Of a stretch of 64,000 nt of DNA, positions 25,823-35,143 are shown piece after piece. Where the stretch lies: assembly GCA_050011775.1 (NCBI GenBank), contig JBEKIL010000001.1, forward strand, positions 62,001-126,000, given 5' to 3'. This DNA comes from CAVZMI01 sp050011775 (GTDB lineage: Bacteria; Bacteroidota; Ignavibacteria; UBA10030; CAVZMI01). The first letter of the stretch is position 1, and each line of letters begins with the position of its first letter. The position numbers and the translations under genes were made by a program. Below the pieces are notes generated by a model, which was given only the letters and a program-made list of their open reading frames with translations, was not told where the DNA came from and ran no database searches.

Positions 25823-28360
25823 ATGCAAAATTCTCTCCTTACCAGGTTTCACTATATTATTGTAGAACTTGCACTTCCTACAGGTATTGTACTTGCAGTT
25901 ATGGGATTTTTATTCCACTTCATTTTTGGCTCTTTCTTAATTCTCTCGGGAGCTTTTTCGATTTCTGATCTTCTCTTTATTATTGGCTGCTTATCTATTT
26001 TTTATGGAATGCAAACAAAATGGTTTTACCACCGGTTTACAAAATCGGAAGAAAATTATAAAGTATTTCTCAATCAGTCTCTGGATGCGATATTTCTTGT
26101 ACAAAAAGGAGCTTTAACATTTGTCAACAATGCCTTTTTGCAACTTTTCGGCTATGACACATACGATGAGGCCATCAATCGGAAGTTCGACGAATATATT
26201 ACTTCTGAAGATCGTGAAATAGTAAAAGAGAACCTCAGAAAGCAGTGTACTGGGGAAGTAGATATACTGCAATACACCTGTACTGCTATTCATAAAAACG
26301 GATCCACATTTATTGTTGAATTACGCGGCCATCTGATCACATATCGCGGACAACCCGCCGTACTTTATGTGGCACGAGATGTGACTACAACAACGCGGCT
26401 CCTTGAACAATCACAGGAATCCGAAGAATGGTACCGCACTCTTTTTATGGAATCCAAGGATGCACTATTTATTTCGACTGTCAACGGATATTTTCAGGAA
26501 ATCAATCCTGCAGGCTTGAAACTTTTCGGATACTCATCGGAAGAAGAAATTCAAAACATTTCAATTCCGGAAAATATTTACTGGGATCCGGACGATCGCA
26601 TTCAATTTCAAGAACTTATCGAGCAACAGGGTTTTGTCAAAGATTACGAAATCACTCTTCGTCGGAAGGATGGTTCAAAGGTAATTGTTCTGGAAACGAG
26701 CATGCCAATCCGCGACAGCAAAGGAACTATTACCGGCTACCGGGGATTTGCCCGTGATATCACCGAGCAGAAACAACTTCTCGAACAGCTCCGCAAAACA
26801 AATATACGCTATGATAATTTTATCCGGAACAGTCAGGAAGGTATCTGGCGATTGGAGCTTTCTGAACCGGCCGACATTACACTCCCTGCCTGGCAGCTCG
26901 CGGAATGGATTCTAGAAAAAGGAAAATTTGTCGAAGCAAACACCGTACTCGCCCGCATGTATGGATTCGACACTCCGGTAGAATTTATGAATCAGAAAGT
27001 CTCCGATGTTGTTGCCGACCGCGAAGCGCACATCCGCCGGACACAGACATTAATTGAAAACGGATTTGTTGTCAGCAACATCCCTACAATTGAGAAAGAC
27101 CGATTTGGTGTCGTCCACCATTTTGAGAACTCTTATACCACCGAAATCGTCGGCGGCAAACTCTTTAGCATATGGGGTGTCCAGCGCGACGTCACACATC
27201 AGGAACAGCTCATGAACCGGCTGATCGAGAGTCAGAAAATGGAAAGCATCGGGAATCTGGCCGGTGGAATTGCCCATGATTTCAACAATATTATAGCAGC
27301 AATACTCGGATATGCCACACTCCTGAAAAATTCCTTGCAGCATATTGATAAAAAACTGACTCAACATGCCGCAACGATCGAGCGTTCGGCCGAACGAGCC
27401 GGAGAACTTACACAGCAGCTACTTGCTTTTGCGCGCGGTGGAAAATATAAAATTACAGCCGTCGATCCAAACAAGACCGTGCATGACGTCATTCGTCTGC
27501 TCGGACGAACTATCGATAAAAGTATTCAGATCCGGACGGCACTCGAATCATCGATATCGTCGATCGAAGGAGACGAGACACAAATCCATCAGGTTTTATT
27601 GAATATTTGTGTGAATGCGCGTGATGCTATGCCGGGAGGCGGTGTCCTCACAATCGAATCCCACCAGGTCGCTCTCAACCAGCGCGACATCAGCAACACT
27701 TATGATGCGAAAGCCGGAACTTACGTGTCAATAAGCATTAACGATACCGGAACGGGGATGGTACCGGAAATTCATAAAAAGATCTTTGAGCCCTATTTCA
27801 CGACAAAAAAGGAGAGCGGTGGAACAGGATTGGGATTGGCGGTTGTTTATGGCATTGTCCGCAACCACGGCGGCTTTATAACCGTACAGAGCGAACCGGG
27901 TAAAGGATCGACTTTTCGTGTTTTTCTGCCGGTGGGGACAAATCGTGTACACAAAGAACATCCCCCGGCAGTCGATGCTTCCCGCGGAACAGAGACAATC
28001 CTTGTGATCGATGATGAGGTGGATATCAGTAATCTGTCGCGTGAAGTCCTTGAAACCCGCGGCTACACAGTACTTGCAGAAAATGACGGGGTTTCGGGAC
28101 TCAAGCTTTTCCGCGAGCACTCATCGACAATACAGCTTGTGATTCTGGATATGAATATGCCGGGGTTGGGTGGAATCGATGTCATCCCGATGCTTCGCGC
28201 TATTAATCCCGATATTCGAATTTTAATTTCCAGTGGTTACTCACGAGAAATTTATGTACAGTCGGTTCTTACTCTGTCACGTGTCGAATTCCTGCAGAAG
28301 CCGTTTCAGATTGCATCGCTCGCACAGGCGGTGCGGTCGTTACTGGATAGGAGAGAGTAA
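25823..28360 (+). CDS. Hybrid PAS-sensor histidine kinase with C-terminal receiver
   Basis: An 845-residue membrane kinase. Two or three N-terminal membrane helices (about 10-70), PAS domains at about 75-190, 200-320 and 325-465, HisKA with the His of GIAHDFNNIIAAILGYATLL near 490, ATPase domain with LNICVNARDAMPGGG and GTGLGLAVVYGIVRNHGG, and a receiver domain about 725-840 with phospho-acceptor Asp in LVILDMNMPG. The AHDFNN kinase type often ends in a receiver like this. No output regulator gene is adjacent, so its target is unknown. Last codons run into the AAGTTTAAGGTTGAAG repeat tract. Confidence 0.92.
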   Translation: MQNSLLTRFHYIIVELALPTGIVLAVMGFLFHFIFGSFLILSGAFSISDLLFIIGCLSIFYGMQTKWFYHRFTKSEENYKVFLNQSLDAIFLVQKGALTFVNNAFLQLFGYDTYDEAINRKFDEYITSEDREIVKENLRKQCTGEVDILQYTCTAIHKNGSTFIVELRGHLITYRGQPAVLYVARDVTTTTRLLEQSQESEEWYRTLFMESKDALFISTVNGYFQEINPAGLKLFGYSSEEEIQNISIPENIYWDPDDRIQFQELIEQQGFVKDYEITLRRKDGSKVIVLETSMPIRDSKGTITGYRGFARDITEQKQLLEQLRKTNIRYDNFIRNSQEGIWRLELSEPADITLPAWQLAEWILEKGKFVEANTVLARMYGFDTPVEFMNQKVSDVVADREAHIRRTQTLIENGFVVSNIPTIEKDRFGVVHHFENSYTTEIVGGKLFSIWGVQRDVTHQEQLMNRLIESQKMESIGNLAGGIAHDFNNIIAAILGYATLLKNSLQHIDKKLTQHAATIERSAERAGELTQQLLAFARGGKYKITAVDPNKTVHDVIRLLGRTIDKSIQIRTALESSISSIEGDETQIHQVLLNICVNARDAMPGGGVLTIESHQVALNQRDISNTYDAKAGTYVSISINDTGTGMVPEIHKKIFEPYFTTKKESGGTGLGLAVVYGIVRNHGGFITVQSEPGKGSTFRVFLPVGTNRVHKEHPPAVDASRGTETILVIDDEVDISNLSREVLETRGYTVLAENDGVSGLKLFREHSSTIQLVILDMNMPGLGGIDVIPMLRAINPDIRILISSGYSREIYVQSVLTLSRVEFLQKPFQIASLAQAVRSLLDRRE

Positions 28361-28364
28361 AAGG

Positions 28365-28680
28365 TTAGAAGGTTTAAAGTTGGGAAGTTTAAGGTTGAAG
28401 GTTAAGGAGTTTAAGGTTGAAGAGTTTAAGGTTGGGAAGTTTAAGGTTGAAGGTCAAGGGGTTTAAAGGTTTAAAGCTGGAAGTTTAAGATTTTTTAAGT
28501 TCAAGGTTTCAGTTCTGAGAATTTTTTACCTTTGATAAGTGATTTCTTGGGGGGGGTGATGAATGCTCTTATTCATCTCGAGAGCTTTTTATCATGTTTT
28601 AGCTGCACGGAGGCGGATTTAGATTTAATGACTTTCAATTTTAAACTTCCCAACTTTCAACTTTAAACTTTCCAACTCCT
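28365..28680. repeat. Low-complexity repeat tract between convergent genes
   Basis: Degenerate copies of a GGTTTAAAGTTGGGAAGTTTAAGGTTGAAG-like unit, in short words such as AGTTTAAGGTTGAAG, run from 28365 to about 28500. The complementary words (TTAAACTTCCCAACTTTC) occur at 28637-28675, so the tract could fold back on itself across the 318-base gap. A poly-G run lies at 28551-28556. No gene is seen here. Similar words recur at 31366-31395. Confidence 0.7.
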
Positions 28681-31234
28681 ACATCATTCCCTGTGGATCG
28701 ACATCGATGATCATCTGAACCTTTTTAGATGACAAGAGCTCGTTGTATCTTTGAGTGACACCCATGAGCAATGACTGCAATGAACCGCCTGAAGGATCGC
28801 TTCGTTTTAAATCTTTAATCATGATATGCCAGCGATAATTATTCTTGATTTTTGCTATTGCTGCCGGCGCCGGACCAAGAATTTCACACCGGCCGTCCGT
28901 CTGACGGAAAATTCCGAGAAACGTTCGTGCGTGCCTCTCTACTTCGGTTTCATCCTCACCTTTAAACTCGATCAGGATGATACGTGAAAATGGCGGGTAG
29001 TGAAGTTCCTGACGGTGATACAGTTCTTCTTTATAGAAAGCTTTGAAATCATGATCCACAACATGGGCAAGACAGAAATGATCCGACTGGTATGTTTGAA
29101 TCAGTACTTCGCCTGATAGTATGCTTCGTCCCGCCCTGCCGGCGACCTGAGTCAGCAGCTGGAATGTCCGTTCCGATGAGCGGAAATCGGGAAGGAGCAT
29201 TTGTGTATCGGCTGAAATCACGCCGACCAGCGTGACGCGGGGAAAATCGAGCCCCTTGGCCACCATCTGCGTGCCGAGCAAAATATCGGCTTCCCCACCG
29301 CCGAATTTCTGTAGGAGCCGGACATGAGAGCCTTTTCTTGATGTCGTATCGAGATCCATCCGCAGAATCTTCGCCGAGGGGAACAGTGCTGCAAGTTCTT
29401 CCTCGACACGCTGCGTCCCGACACCTTGGAGTAAAATATCTTTGCTCCCGCATACGGGACATTCGTGCGGTACAGAACGCACGTGACCGCAATAATGGCA
29501 GCGCATATGTTTCTTCGTACTATGATAGGTGAGAGTTACGGCGCAGTGATTGCACTTCTCTACATGTTTGCATTCGAGACATTCAACAAAGGGTGAATAC
29601 CCGCGACGATTTTGCAGGAGAATGATTCCTTCCTTACGCCGGAGACGTTCTTCGATTGCCCGTTGCAGCGGTCTTGAAACCGAACCGAATATGAATTTGC
29701 GTTCAATCCATTTCTTTTCCTTCTGTTTTATTTTTTCCCGTTTTAATTCATCTAGCCACTCGAGATGGGCGTGTTTCCGTTCCTCCACCATATCAATAAT
29801 CGTAACAGACGGGAGTTTTGCGTTGTCGACCCGCTCGGGGAGCTCAAGGAGTGTATATTTCCCACCTAGTGCATTTGCATAAGATTCGGCAGAAGGCGTC
29901 GCCGAACCGAATACAACAACGGCATTTGAATGAAGTGCACGCACGGCTGCAAGATCACGGGCATTGTAACGCGGCGCTGCATCGTATTGTTTATAAGATG
30001 ATTCATGTTCTTCATCGACTACGATGAGCCCGATGTTTTTCATCGGAGCGAAAATAGCGGATCGCGGACCGATTACAATCCGGCATTTTCCCGCATGCAG
30101 AAGCCGCCACGAATCGTACCGCTCGCCGACAGACATCCGGCTGTGCATAACGGTCACATCGTCGCCGAAATGCGTTTTAAATCTCCTGACTGTCTGCGGG
30201 GTGAGCGAGATTTCCGGTACGAGAACAATTGATGTCTTTCCCTGAGCGAGAGCTTCACGTATCGTTTCGATATAAACCTGCGTTTTACCACTCCCGGTAA
30301 CACCATGAAGAAGAAAAGCTCTATATGTTCCGGTCCGGATTGCACCAGATATCCGATCTATGCATTGCTGTTGATATGAGTTAAGAATGATCGATGCTGT
30401 TTGTTCTTCCGGCAAATATTCCACGCTCCGAATTACCTCGCGCTCGACAATACTTAATCCACCCAATTTCATCAGTCCGTTCAAAGAAGAAAACGGGGCG
30501 TGTGAATGCAGAAGCAACTCTTTCAGGCTTAACGGTTCAGTTGTCATTGCGCCAAGACTGAGAATAGTCGAGAGAAGAACGGCCTGTTTCGGTGACCGGT
30601 GTGATAGCTGTGCAATCTGTGTCTGCAATCCGCTTCTTGCTTCGGGATCGATCACAACAAAACGCTGCCGTTTCGGACGGACGACCTGGCCTGGTATTTC
30701 TTCCTCAACCTTTACCAGTCCCTGCGACGCCAGATCGGTCAGTATGGCATGAATATTCTTTGCCCCGACCTTTTTTTTCAATTGATAAGCAGTCTGGTTT
30801 GGAGAACGACGGAGAACACGAAGAATCTCCGCTTTGCGGCGCGATGCAGATTGTATCGAGCGGAGCCGTTCATCATCGATTTCTGCAATAAGGGTGACTT
30901 TGCGCTTACTCTCAAGCGATAATCCTTGCGGTGTGGCAGTTCGGAGCACTTCACCAAACGGGACGATATAATATTTGCCGATCCACCGGCAGAGATTGAG
31001 CAGTTCTTCGGAGAAAATCGGGACAGCATCCAGAATATCATGAATAGGTTTGAGTGCCTGCTGCGGGCGTTCAGCAGTAAATCCTACGACAATCCCGCTC
31101 ATGTACTTCGCTCCGAAAGGAACAAGCACCCGGGAACCTATACATATTGTGGGTCCAAGCTCATCCGGAACCAGGTACGTGAAAAGTTTATCAACAGGGA
31201 CCGGAAGAGCTATTTGTACAAGTTTGTTAGCCAT
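28679..31234 (-). CDS. priA: Primosomal protein N' (replication restart helicase)
   Basis: Reloads the replisome at stalled forks. 851 residues with the full layout: N-terminal 3'-DNA-binding domain about 1-105, winged-helix region, helicase with Walker A HGVTGSGKTQVY near 315, DEEH box (IVVDEEHESSYKQYD near 405), zinc region with paired Cys (CLECKHVEKCNHC near 560, CHYC and CPVCGS), and motif VI QVAGRAGR near 710. It is somewhat longer than the E. coli protein (732), as is usual in Bacteroidota. Located alone between repeat tracts. Confidence 0.95.
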   Translation of the reverse strand: MANKLVQIALPVPVDKLFTYLVPDELGPTICIGSRVLVPFGAKYMSGIVVGFTAERPQQALKPIHDILDAVPIFSEELLNLCRWIGKYYIVPFGEVLRTATPQGLSLESKRKVTLIAEIDDERLRSIQSASRRKAEILRVLRRSPNQTAYQLKKKVGAKNIHAILTDLASQGLVKVEEEIPGQVVRPKRQRFVVIDPEARSGLQTQIAQLSHRSPKQAVLLSTILSLGAMTTEPLSLKELLLHSHAPFSSLNGLMKLGGLSIVEREVIRSVEYLPEEQTASIILNSYQQQCIDRISGAIRTGTYRAFLLHGVTGSGKTQVYIETIREALAQGKTSIVLVPEISLTPQTVRRFKTHFGDDVTVMHSRMSVGERYDSWRLLHAGKCRIVIGPRSAIFAPMKNIGLIVVDEEHESSYKQYDAAPRYNARDLAAVRALHSNAVVVFGSATPSAESYANALGGKYTLLELPERVDNAKLPSVTIIDMVEERKHAHLEWLDELKREKIKQKEKKWIERKFIFGSVSRPLQRAIEERLRRKEGIILLQNRRGYSPFVECLECKHVEKCNHCAVTLTYHSTKKHMRCHYCGHVRSVPHECPVCGSKDILLQGVGTQRVEEELAALFPSAKILRMDLDTTSRKGSHVRLLQKFGGGEADILLGTQMVAKGLDFPRVTLVGVISADTQMLLPDFRSSERTFQLLTQVAGRAGRSILSGEVLIQTYQSDHFCLAHVVDHDFKAFYKEELYHRQELHYPPFSRIILIEFKGEDETEVERHARTFLGIFRQTDGRCEILGPAPAAIAKIKNNYRWHIMIKDLKRSDPSGGSLQSLLMGVTQRYNELLSSKKVQMIIDVDPQGMM

Positions 31235-31319
31235 GAAATTGCGGATTTGCGATTCCCGAAACTAATAAAGGAGATCGGTTCAGAAAACAAACAGCGGAGA
31301 TTCTCCGCCGTCTATTTTT

Positions 31320-31512
31320 GATTTACTCCCCTAGATCTCAACCCTTGCCCTAGCCTAGGTCAAGGCCAAGATCAAGGTTGAGGTTAAGGTTAAGAAAATA
31401 GGAAGCCATCTCAATCTCGACCCTTGCCCTGCCCTAAAGGACCACTACGTCGAGCGACTCCGATCGAATCCCGTCTGCTTTTTGGCGGGGTGAGTCGAAG
31501 GGTTAACCTTTT
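31320..31512. repeat. Repeat-rich intergenic sequence
   Basis: Contains words such as CAACCCTTGCCCT (twice, near 31338 and 31419) and an AAGGTTGAGGTTAAGGTTAAG tract like the one at 28365-28500, then a short hairpin-like CGAGCGACTC segment. No gene. Confidence 0.45.
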
Positions 31513-31515
31513 CCT

Positions 31516-32712
31516 TTACCTTCTCACCTTTAATTCCCCCTCTACAATTTTATATACTTCGATCAACGGTATTTTATGTTCAATTGCAAGTCGTTTACAT
31601 TCTTCGAATTCCGGGATCAATTGTTCTTTTCCATTGTGAGTGATCGCTTTAACCGTGACTTTTCCCAATGAAGTGTTCATTTCTATCTGTTGCCGTTGCA
31701 GCTTGATCCTGTTGATTCGTTGAATCCGCAATCCGATCGTACTCGTCTCATTATAGATAACACGAATAATTTCATCGAGCTTTGCAGTATGCACCATCAC
31801 CGACAGTAATATTCCGGGCCGTCCTTTCTTCATAATGATGGGTACAAGATATGCATCGTGCGCACCGCACGAGAGCAGTTGTTCGATCAGATAGGGATAG
31901 ATTTCCGGATTCATGTCGTCGATATTCGTCTCAACAATTGCAATTTCATCTTCATCGTACGATGATTTCATTTCGCCGATGACAACCCGCAGGAGATTCG
32001 GTACCTGAGGAATCTCCCTCGATCCCGCACCGTACCCGACCGCCAGTGAAATATAGGTTTCATTGTTAAGCACTCCTCGGGAAAGCGTTTTTATGATAGC
32101 CGCACCTGTCGGAGTTGTCAGCTCATAAGGTATATTGGTCAGGACGGTGGGGTATCCCTTGAGAATCTCCACTGCTGCAGGAACCGGAACAGGCATTTCA
32201 CCATGTCGTGTTGAGACGGTCCCACCGCTTCCAAGCCGGACGGGTGATGAGTATACTGCTTCGATGCCGAAATACTCCATACATACCGCTGCTCCGATAA
32301 TATCGACAATAGAATCAATCGCACCCACTTCATGAAAATGAATATTCTCGACTGATGTATCGTGAATACGCGCTTCTGCCCTGGCAAGTGTATGGAAAAT
32401 TTCTACCGCTTTTCCTTTTACCCGGTCATTCAACCCGCTTGATTCAATCAAGCGTCGAATTTCTTCGAAGCTTCTTTCATGATGGGATTGACGTTTTTGT
32501 TCATCACGATGTTGAGGTGTTTCGACAACATTGACTTTTATGGCTGTTATCATGCTTCGTTGAAGCATTTGTATTTCAATTCTGACGCCTGAAATGCCGA
32601 GTTTAGCTATCTCGGAATTCAATACCTCAATCGGGATTCCTGCATTCAGGAACGCGCCCAGCACCATGTCGCCGCTGATTCCGGCAATCGTATCGAAATA
32701 CGCTATTTTCAC
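31516..32712 (-). CDS. larC: Nickel-pincer cofactor biosynthesis protein LarC
   Basis: Inserts nickel into the pyridinium bisthiocarboxylate precursor to form the cofactor of lactate racemase-type enzymes (CTP-dependent cyclometallase in studied members). 398 residues, full length: start MKIAYFDTIAGISGDM, His-rich spacer near 75 (HRDEQKRQSHHE), IHFHEVGAIDSIVDIIGAA near 125, and a ferredoxin-like C-terminal part with VETNIDDMNPEIYPYLIEQL near 255. It overlaps waaA by 4 bases, so it is cotranscribed with LPS genes. The other lar genes are not in this window. Confidence 0.92.
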   Translation of the reverse strand: MKIAYFDTIAGISGDMVLGAFLNAGIPIEVLNSEIAKLGISGVRIEIQMLQRSMITAIKVNVVETPQHRDEQKRQSHHERSFEEIRRLIESSGLNDRVKGKAVEIFHTLARAEARIHDTSVENIHFHEVGAIDSIVDIIGAAVCMEYFGIEAVYSSPVRLGSGGTVSTRHGEMPVPVPAAVEILKGYPTVLTNIPYELTTPTGAAIIKTLSRGVLNNETYISLAVGYGAGSREIPQVPNLLRVVIGEMKSSYDEDEIAIVETNIDDMNPEIYPYLIEQLLSCGAHDAYLVPIIMKKGRPGILLSVMVHTAKLDEIIRVIYNETSTIGLRIQRINRIKLQRQQIEMNTSLGKVTVKAITHNGKEQLIPEFEECKRLAIEHKIPLIEVYKIVEGELKVRR

Positions 32713-34010
32713 TGTGAACTCCCCTGTAAATATTCATTCAAAGAGGCAAGGAAGCGCTGCGTCGCTCCGGCGTTGCGATTTACAAATGCTGCGGCATGTT
32801 TACCGGCTGCGACCCGTATTTTTTCATCATCAAGAAATCTTCTGAGCGTTCGGTACATCTTTTTTTCATCCTCGGCCACAAAACCTGCTTTTTCTTTCAA
32901 CAACATCACCGCTTCCTGAGAATTTTGATGACGTGGCCCATAAATTACCGGGATCCCATAGACCGCAGGTTCAAGAACATTATGGACTCCCGATTTGAAA
33001 CCGCCGCCGACATATGCAAAGTGAGCGTATTTGTACAGTGCAACCAGAACCCCAATACTATCAACAATAATAACACGCTGTTTGTTATAATCGATCAAGC
33101 TGGAAAATCTGATATGAGTAGTTTTTCCGTTCAACATAGATTCAATTCGCTCGATGTTTTCTATTGTCGGTTCATGCGGTACAAGGATCATCAGGAGCGC
33201 CGCTTCTTCATGCTGCAGTTTGTTGAATACAGGTAAAAGTACATCTTCGTCGCTCTCCCAGCTGCTCCCAACAATAAAGATCTTTTTTCTCATAATTATC
33301 GAGGGCGGAATAAGATGTTTCGATTCCGCCTCTTTTCGTCTGATCAACACCTGGTCGAAACGGGTATCGCCAATGGCTTGCACATTTACATTGTGCAAAC
33401 CAAACCGACCGAACATTTCGGCATCGGTTTCCGTCACAGTAAGAATTGATTTGAACATTCCATAGATGACCGTATGAAAACTCCGCACTCCCGGAAGGAA
33501 GCGCTTCGTTGTCGGACGCATTGTCGCATTAGCCAGAAAAATTGGAATGCCTGCACGTGCAAGCTCCCATATATGATTTGGCCATACATCATATCGCACC
33601 ATGATTGCAGCTGTAGGATGGACTATCTTCACAAATTTCCGCGCGTTCCATAAAGAGTCAAACGGAATATAGGTAATAATATCGGCAAGCTTGTATTTTC
33701 TTGAAGGCTCATATCCCGATGGGGAAAAAAACGTAACAATAATTTGTGCCGTGGGATTGATTTGTTTTAATTCCGCAATGATTGGTTTCGCCTGTTCAAA
33801 TTCACCGAGCGATGAGGAATGGAACCAGAATCGCGGCCGGCCGATGGGGAGTCTTGATAGGGCTTCTTCTACATTCGCAAAAAGATTCCGGCGTCCTGAG
33901 ATTCCTTTATGGACTTTTAAATTAAACAATCCTGTAATATACAGAAGAATCCACAGCAGCGGAACTACAAGACTATTATAAAGAATTCTATAGAGACTGA
34001 TTTTCGTCAT
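32709..34010 (-). CDS. waaA: 3-deoxy-D-manno-octulosonic acid (Kdo) transferase
   Basis: Adds Kdo to lipid A precursor at the inner membrane. 433 residues, normal for the GT30 family. One N-terminal membrane anchor (about 8-28), the catalytic Glu in HSSSLGEFEQAKP near residue 68, MVRYDVWPNHIWELA near 137, and the CMP-Kdo site region with HEPTIENIERIESML near 270 and GGGFKSGVHNVLEPA near 335. It overlaps genes on both sides by 4 bases, in an LPS-core operon with the heptosyltransferase. Confidence 0.94.
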   Translation of the reverse strand: MTKISLYRILYNSLVVPLLWILLYITGLFNLKVHKGISGRRNLFANVEEALSRLPIGRPRFWFHSSSLGEFEQAKPIIAELKQINPTAQIIVTFFSPSGYEPSRKYKLADIITYIPFDSLWNARKFVKIVHPTAAIMVRYDVWPNHIWELARAGIPIFLANATMRPTTKRFLPGVRSFHTVIYGMFKSILTVTETDAEMFGRFGLHNVNVQAIGDTRFDQVLIRRKEAESKHLIPPSIIMRKKIFIVGSSWESDEDVLLPVFNKLQHEEAALLMILVPHEPTIENIERIESMLNGKTTHIRFSSLIDYNKQRVIIVDSIGVLVALYKYAHFAYVGGGFKSGVHNVLEPAVYGIPVIYGPRHQNSQEAVMLLKEKAGFVAEDEKKMYRTLRRFLDDEKIRVAAGKHAAAFVNRNAGATQRFLASLNEYLQGSSQ

Positions 34011-35059
34011 GATGAGAGTAAGTCTTGAACCGATTGATACACCTGATCGACGCTAATATCATTCATACATCGAAAATGTTTTTTTGGGCATTCGGGTCCC
34101 CCGAGATGTGAGCAAGGTCGGCATTCGAGTCCGGCCCTTTCAATTACCCTATTTTTGCCTCCTATCGGGAAAAAACCGAATTCCTTTACCGTCGGACCAA
34201 AAATCCCGACCACCGGACGATTCCGGGCACTTGCAAGATGCATAAGTCCGGAATCGTTTGCAACAACCGCCGAGCAATAGTCCATGAATGCTGCAGTTTC
34301 AAGAAGATCGAGCTGACCCGTACAATTTACAACATGTGATGACGGAACGCCCTGAGCATACATTTGTTCTATAATAAGTTTGCTTCGTGCGGCATCGGTC
34401 TGACTTCCGAACAGAACGACAACACCTCCATTGCGGCACACCTCGATCCCGAGCTTTGCGTATTGCTCAGCGGGCCACATTTTTGTTAAATGTTTTGCCG
34501 AATGCGCTATCGCAATAACCCGGGAATTTGGTGCCACCCGATATGTTTTCCATAATTCTCCGACCCGGGTTAATATTGATGGAGGAATGAAAACCTCAAG
34601 TCCTTCTCCATCATTTTCAATGCCGAATGATTTCAACGGTTCGATATACCGATCTGCGACTGACACAAATCCGTTATACCTGTTCAATTTAAAGCGAACG
34701 AGCATAAATCGTTGCCACAAACGTTTGTCAACAACGGCACATATATCGGCACCAATAAAAGAGCGGAGATACACGCTCCGAAAATTGTTATGAATATCGA
34801 TCACCGAATCATACCCGACACTTCGCAATTTCCGTTTGAGAGAAACAAGGCCGGCAAATCCTCCTGAGGTTGAAAACTCAATTACGGACGTGATATACGG
34901 ATTGTACCGCACGAGCTCTGCAAACTCTGTTTTGACGACAAAATCGATACGTGCTTCCGGAAACCGCTTTCTCAACACTCGTATAAGAGGCGATGCAAGG
35001 ATAATATCGCCTATGGAACTTAATCGAAGTATTAGTGTTTTATTGAGTAGGCTGTGCAT
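34007..35059 (-). CDS. GT9 family heptosyltransferase (LPS core)
   Basis: A 350-residue ADP-heptose:LPS heptosyltransferase-type enzyme. N-terminal GT-B half with ILRLSSIGDIILASPLIRVL; C-terminal nucleotide-binding half with AHSAKHLTKMWPAEQYAKLG near 185, ANDSGLMHLASARNRPVVGIFG near 265 and a Cys cluster ECRPCSHLGGPECPKKHFRC near 315 that is frequent in WaaF-like members. First gene of the waaF-waaA-larC run, divergent from the AAA ATPase gene. Whether it is heptosyltransferase I or II cannot be decided. Confidence 0.88.
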   Translation of the reverse strand: MHSLLNKTLILRLSSIGDIILASPLIRVLRKRFPEARIDFVVKTEFAELVRYNPYITSVIEFSTSGGFAGLVSLKRKLRSVGYDSVIDIHNNFRSVYLRSFIGADICAVVDKRLWQRFMLVRFKLNRYNGFVSVADRYIEPLKSFGIENDGEGLEVFIPPSILTRVGELWKTYRVAPNSRVIAIAHSAKHLTKMWPAEQYAKLGIEVCRNGGVVVLFGSQTDAARSKLIIEQMYAQGVPSSHVVNCTGQLDLLETAAFMDYCSAVVANDSGLMHLASARNRPVVGIFGPTVKEFGFFPIGGKNRVIERAGLECRPCSHLGGPECPKKHFRCMNDISVDQVYQSVQDLLSS

Positions 35060-35143
35060 TGCGGCTCTAATGTACCAAACAGCCGCACGAATTGCAAGCC
35101 AATGATTGAACCGTCAGAAATAATCGGAAGGAGAGGTTTAGTA

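Noticed and set aside
28365..28500. CRISPR array
   Set aside because: The repeat words are short, degenerate and without spacers of constant size; no cas genes are near.
34836..35105. 89-codon plus-strand frame overlapping the heptosyltransferase start
   Set aside because: Antisense to a well-conserved GT9 gene and without a recognisable product.
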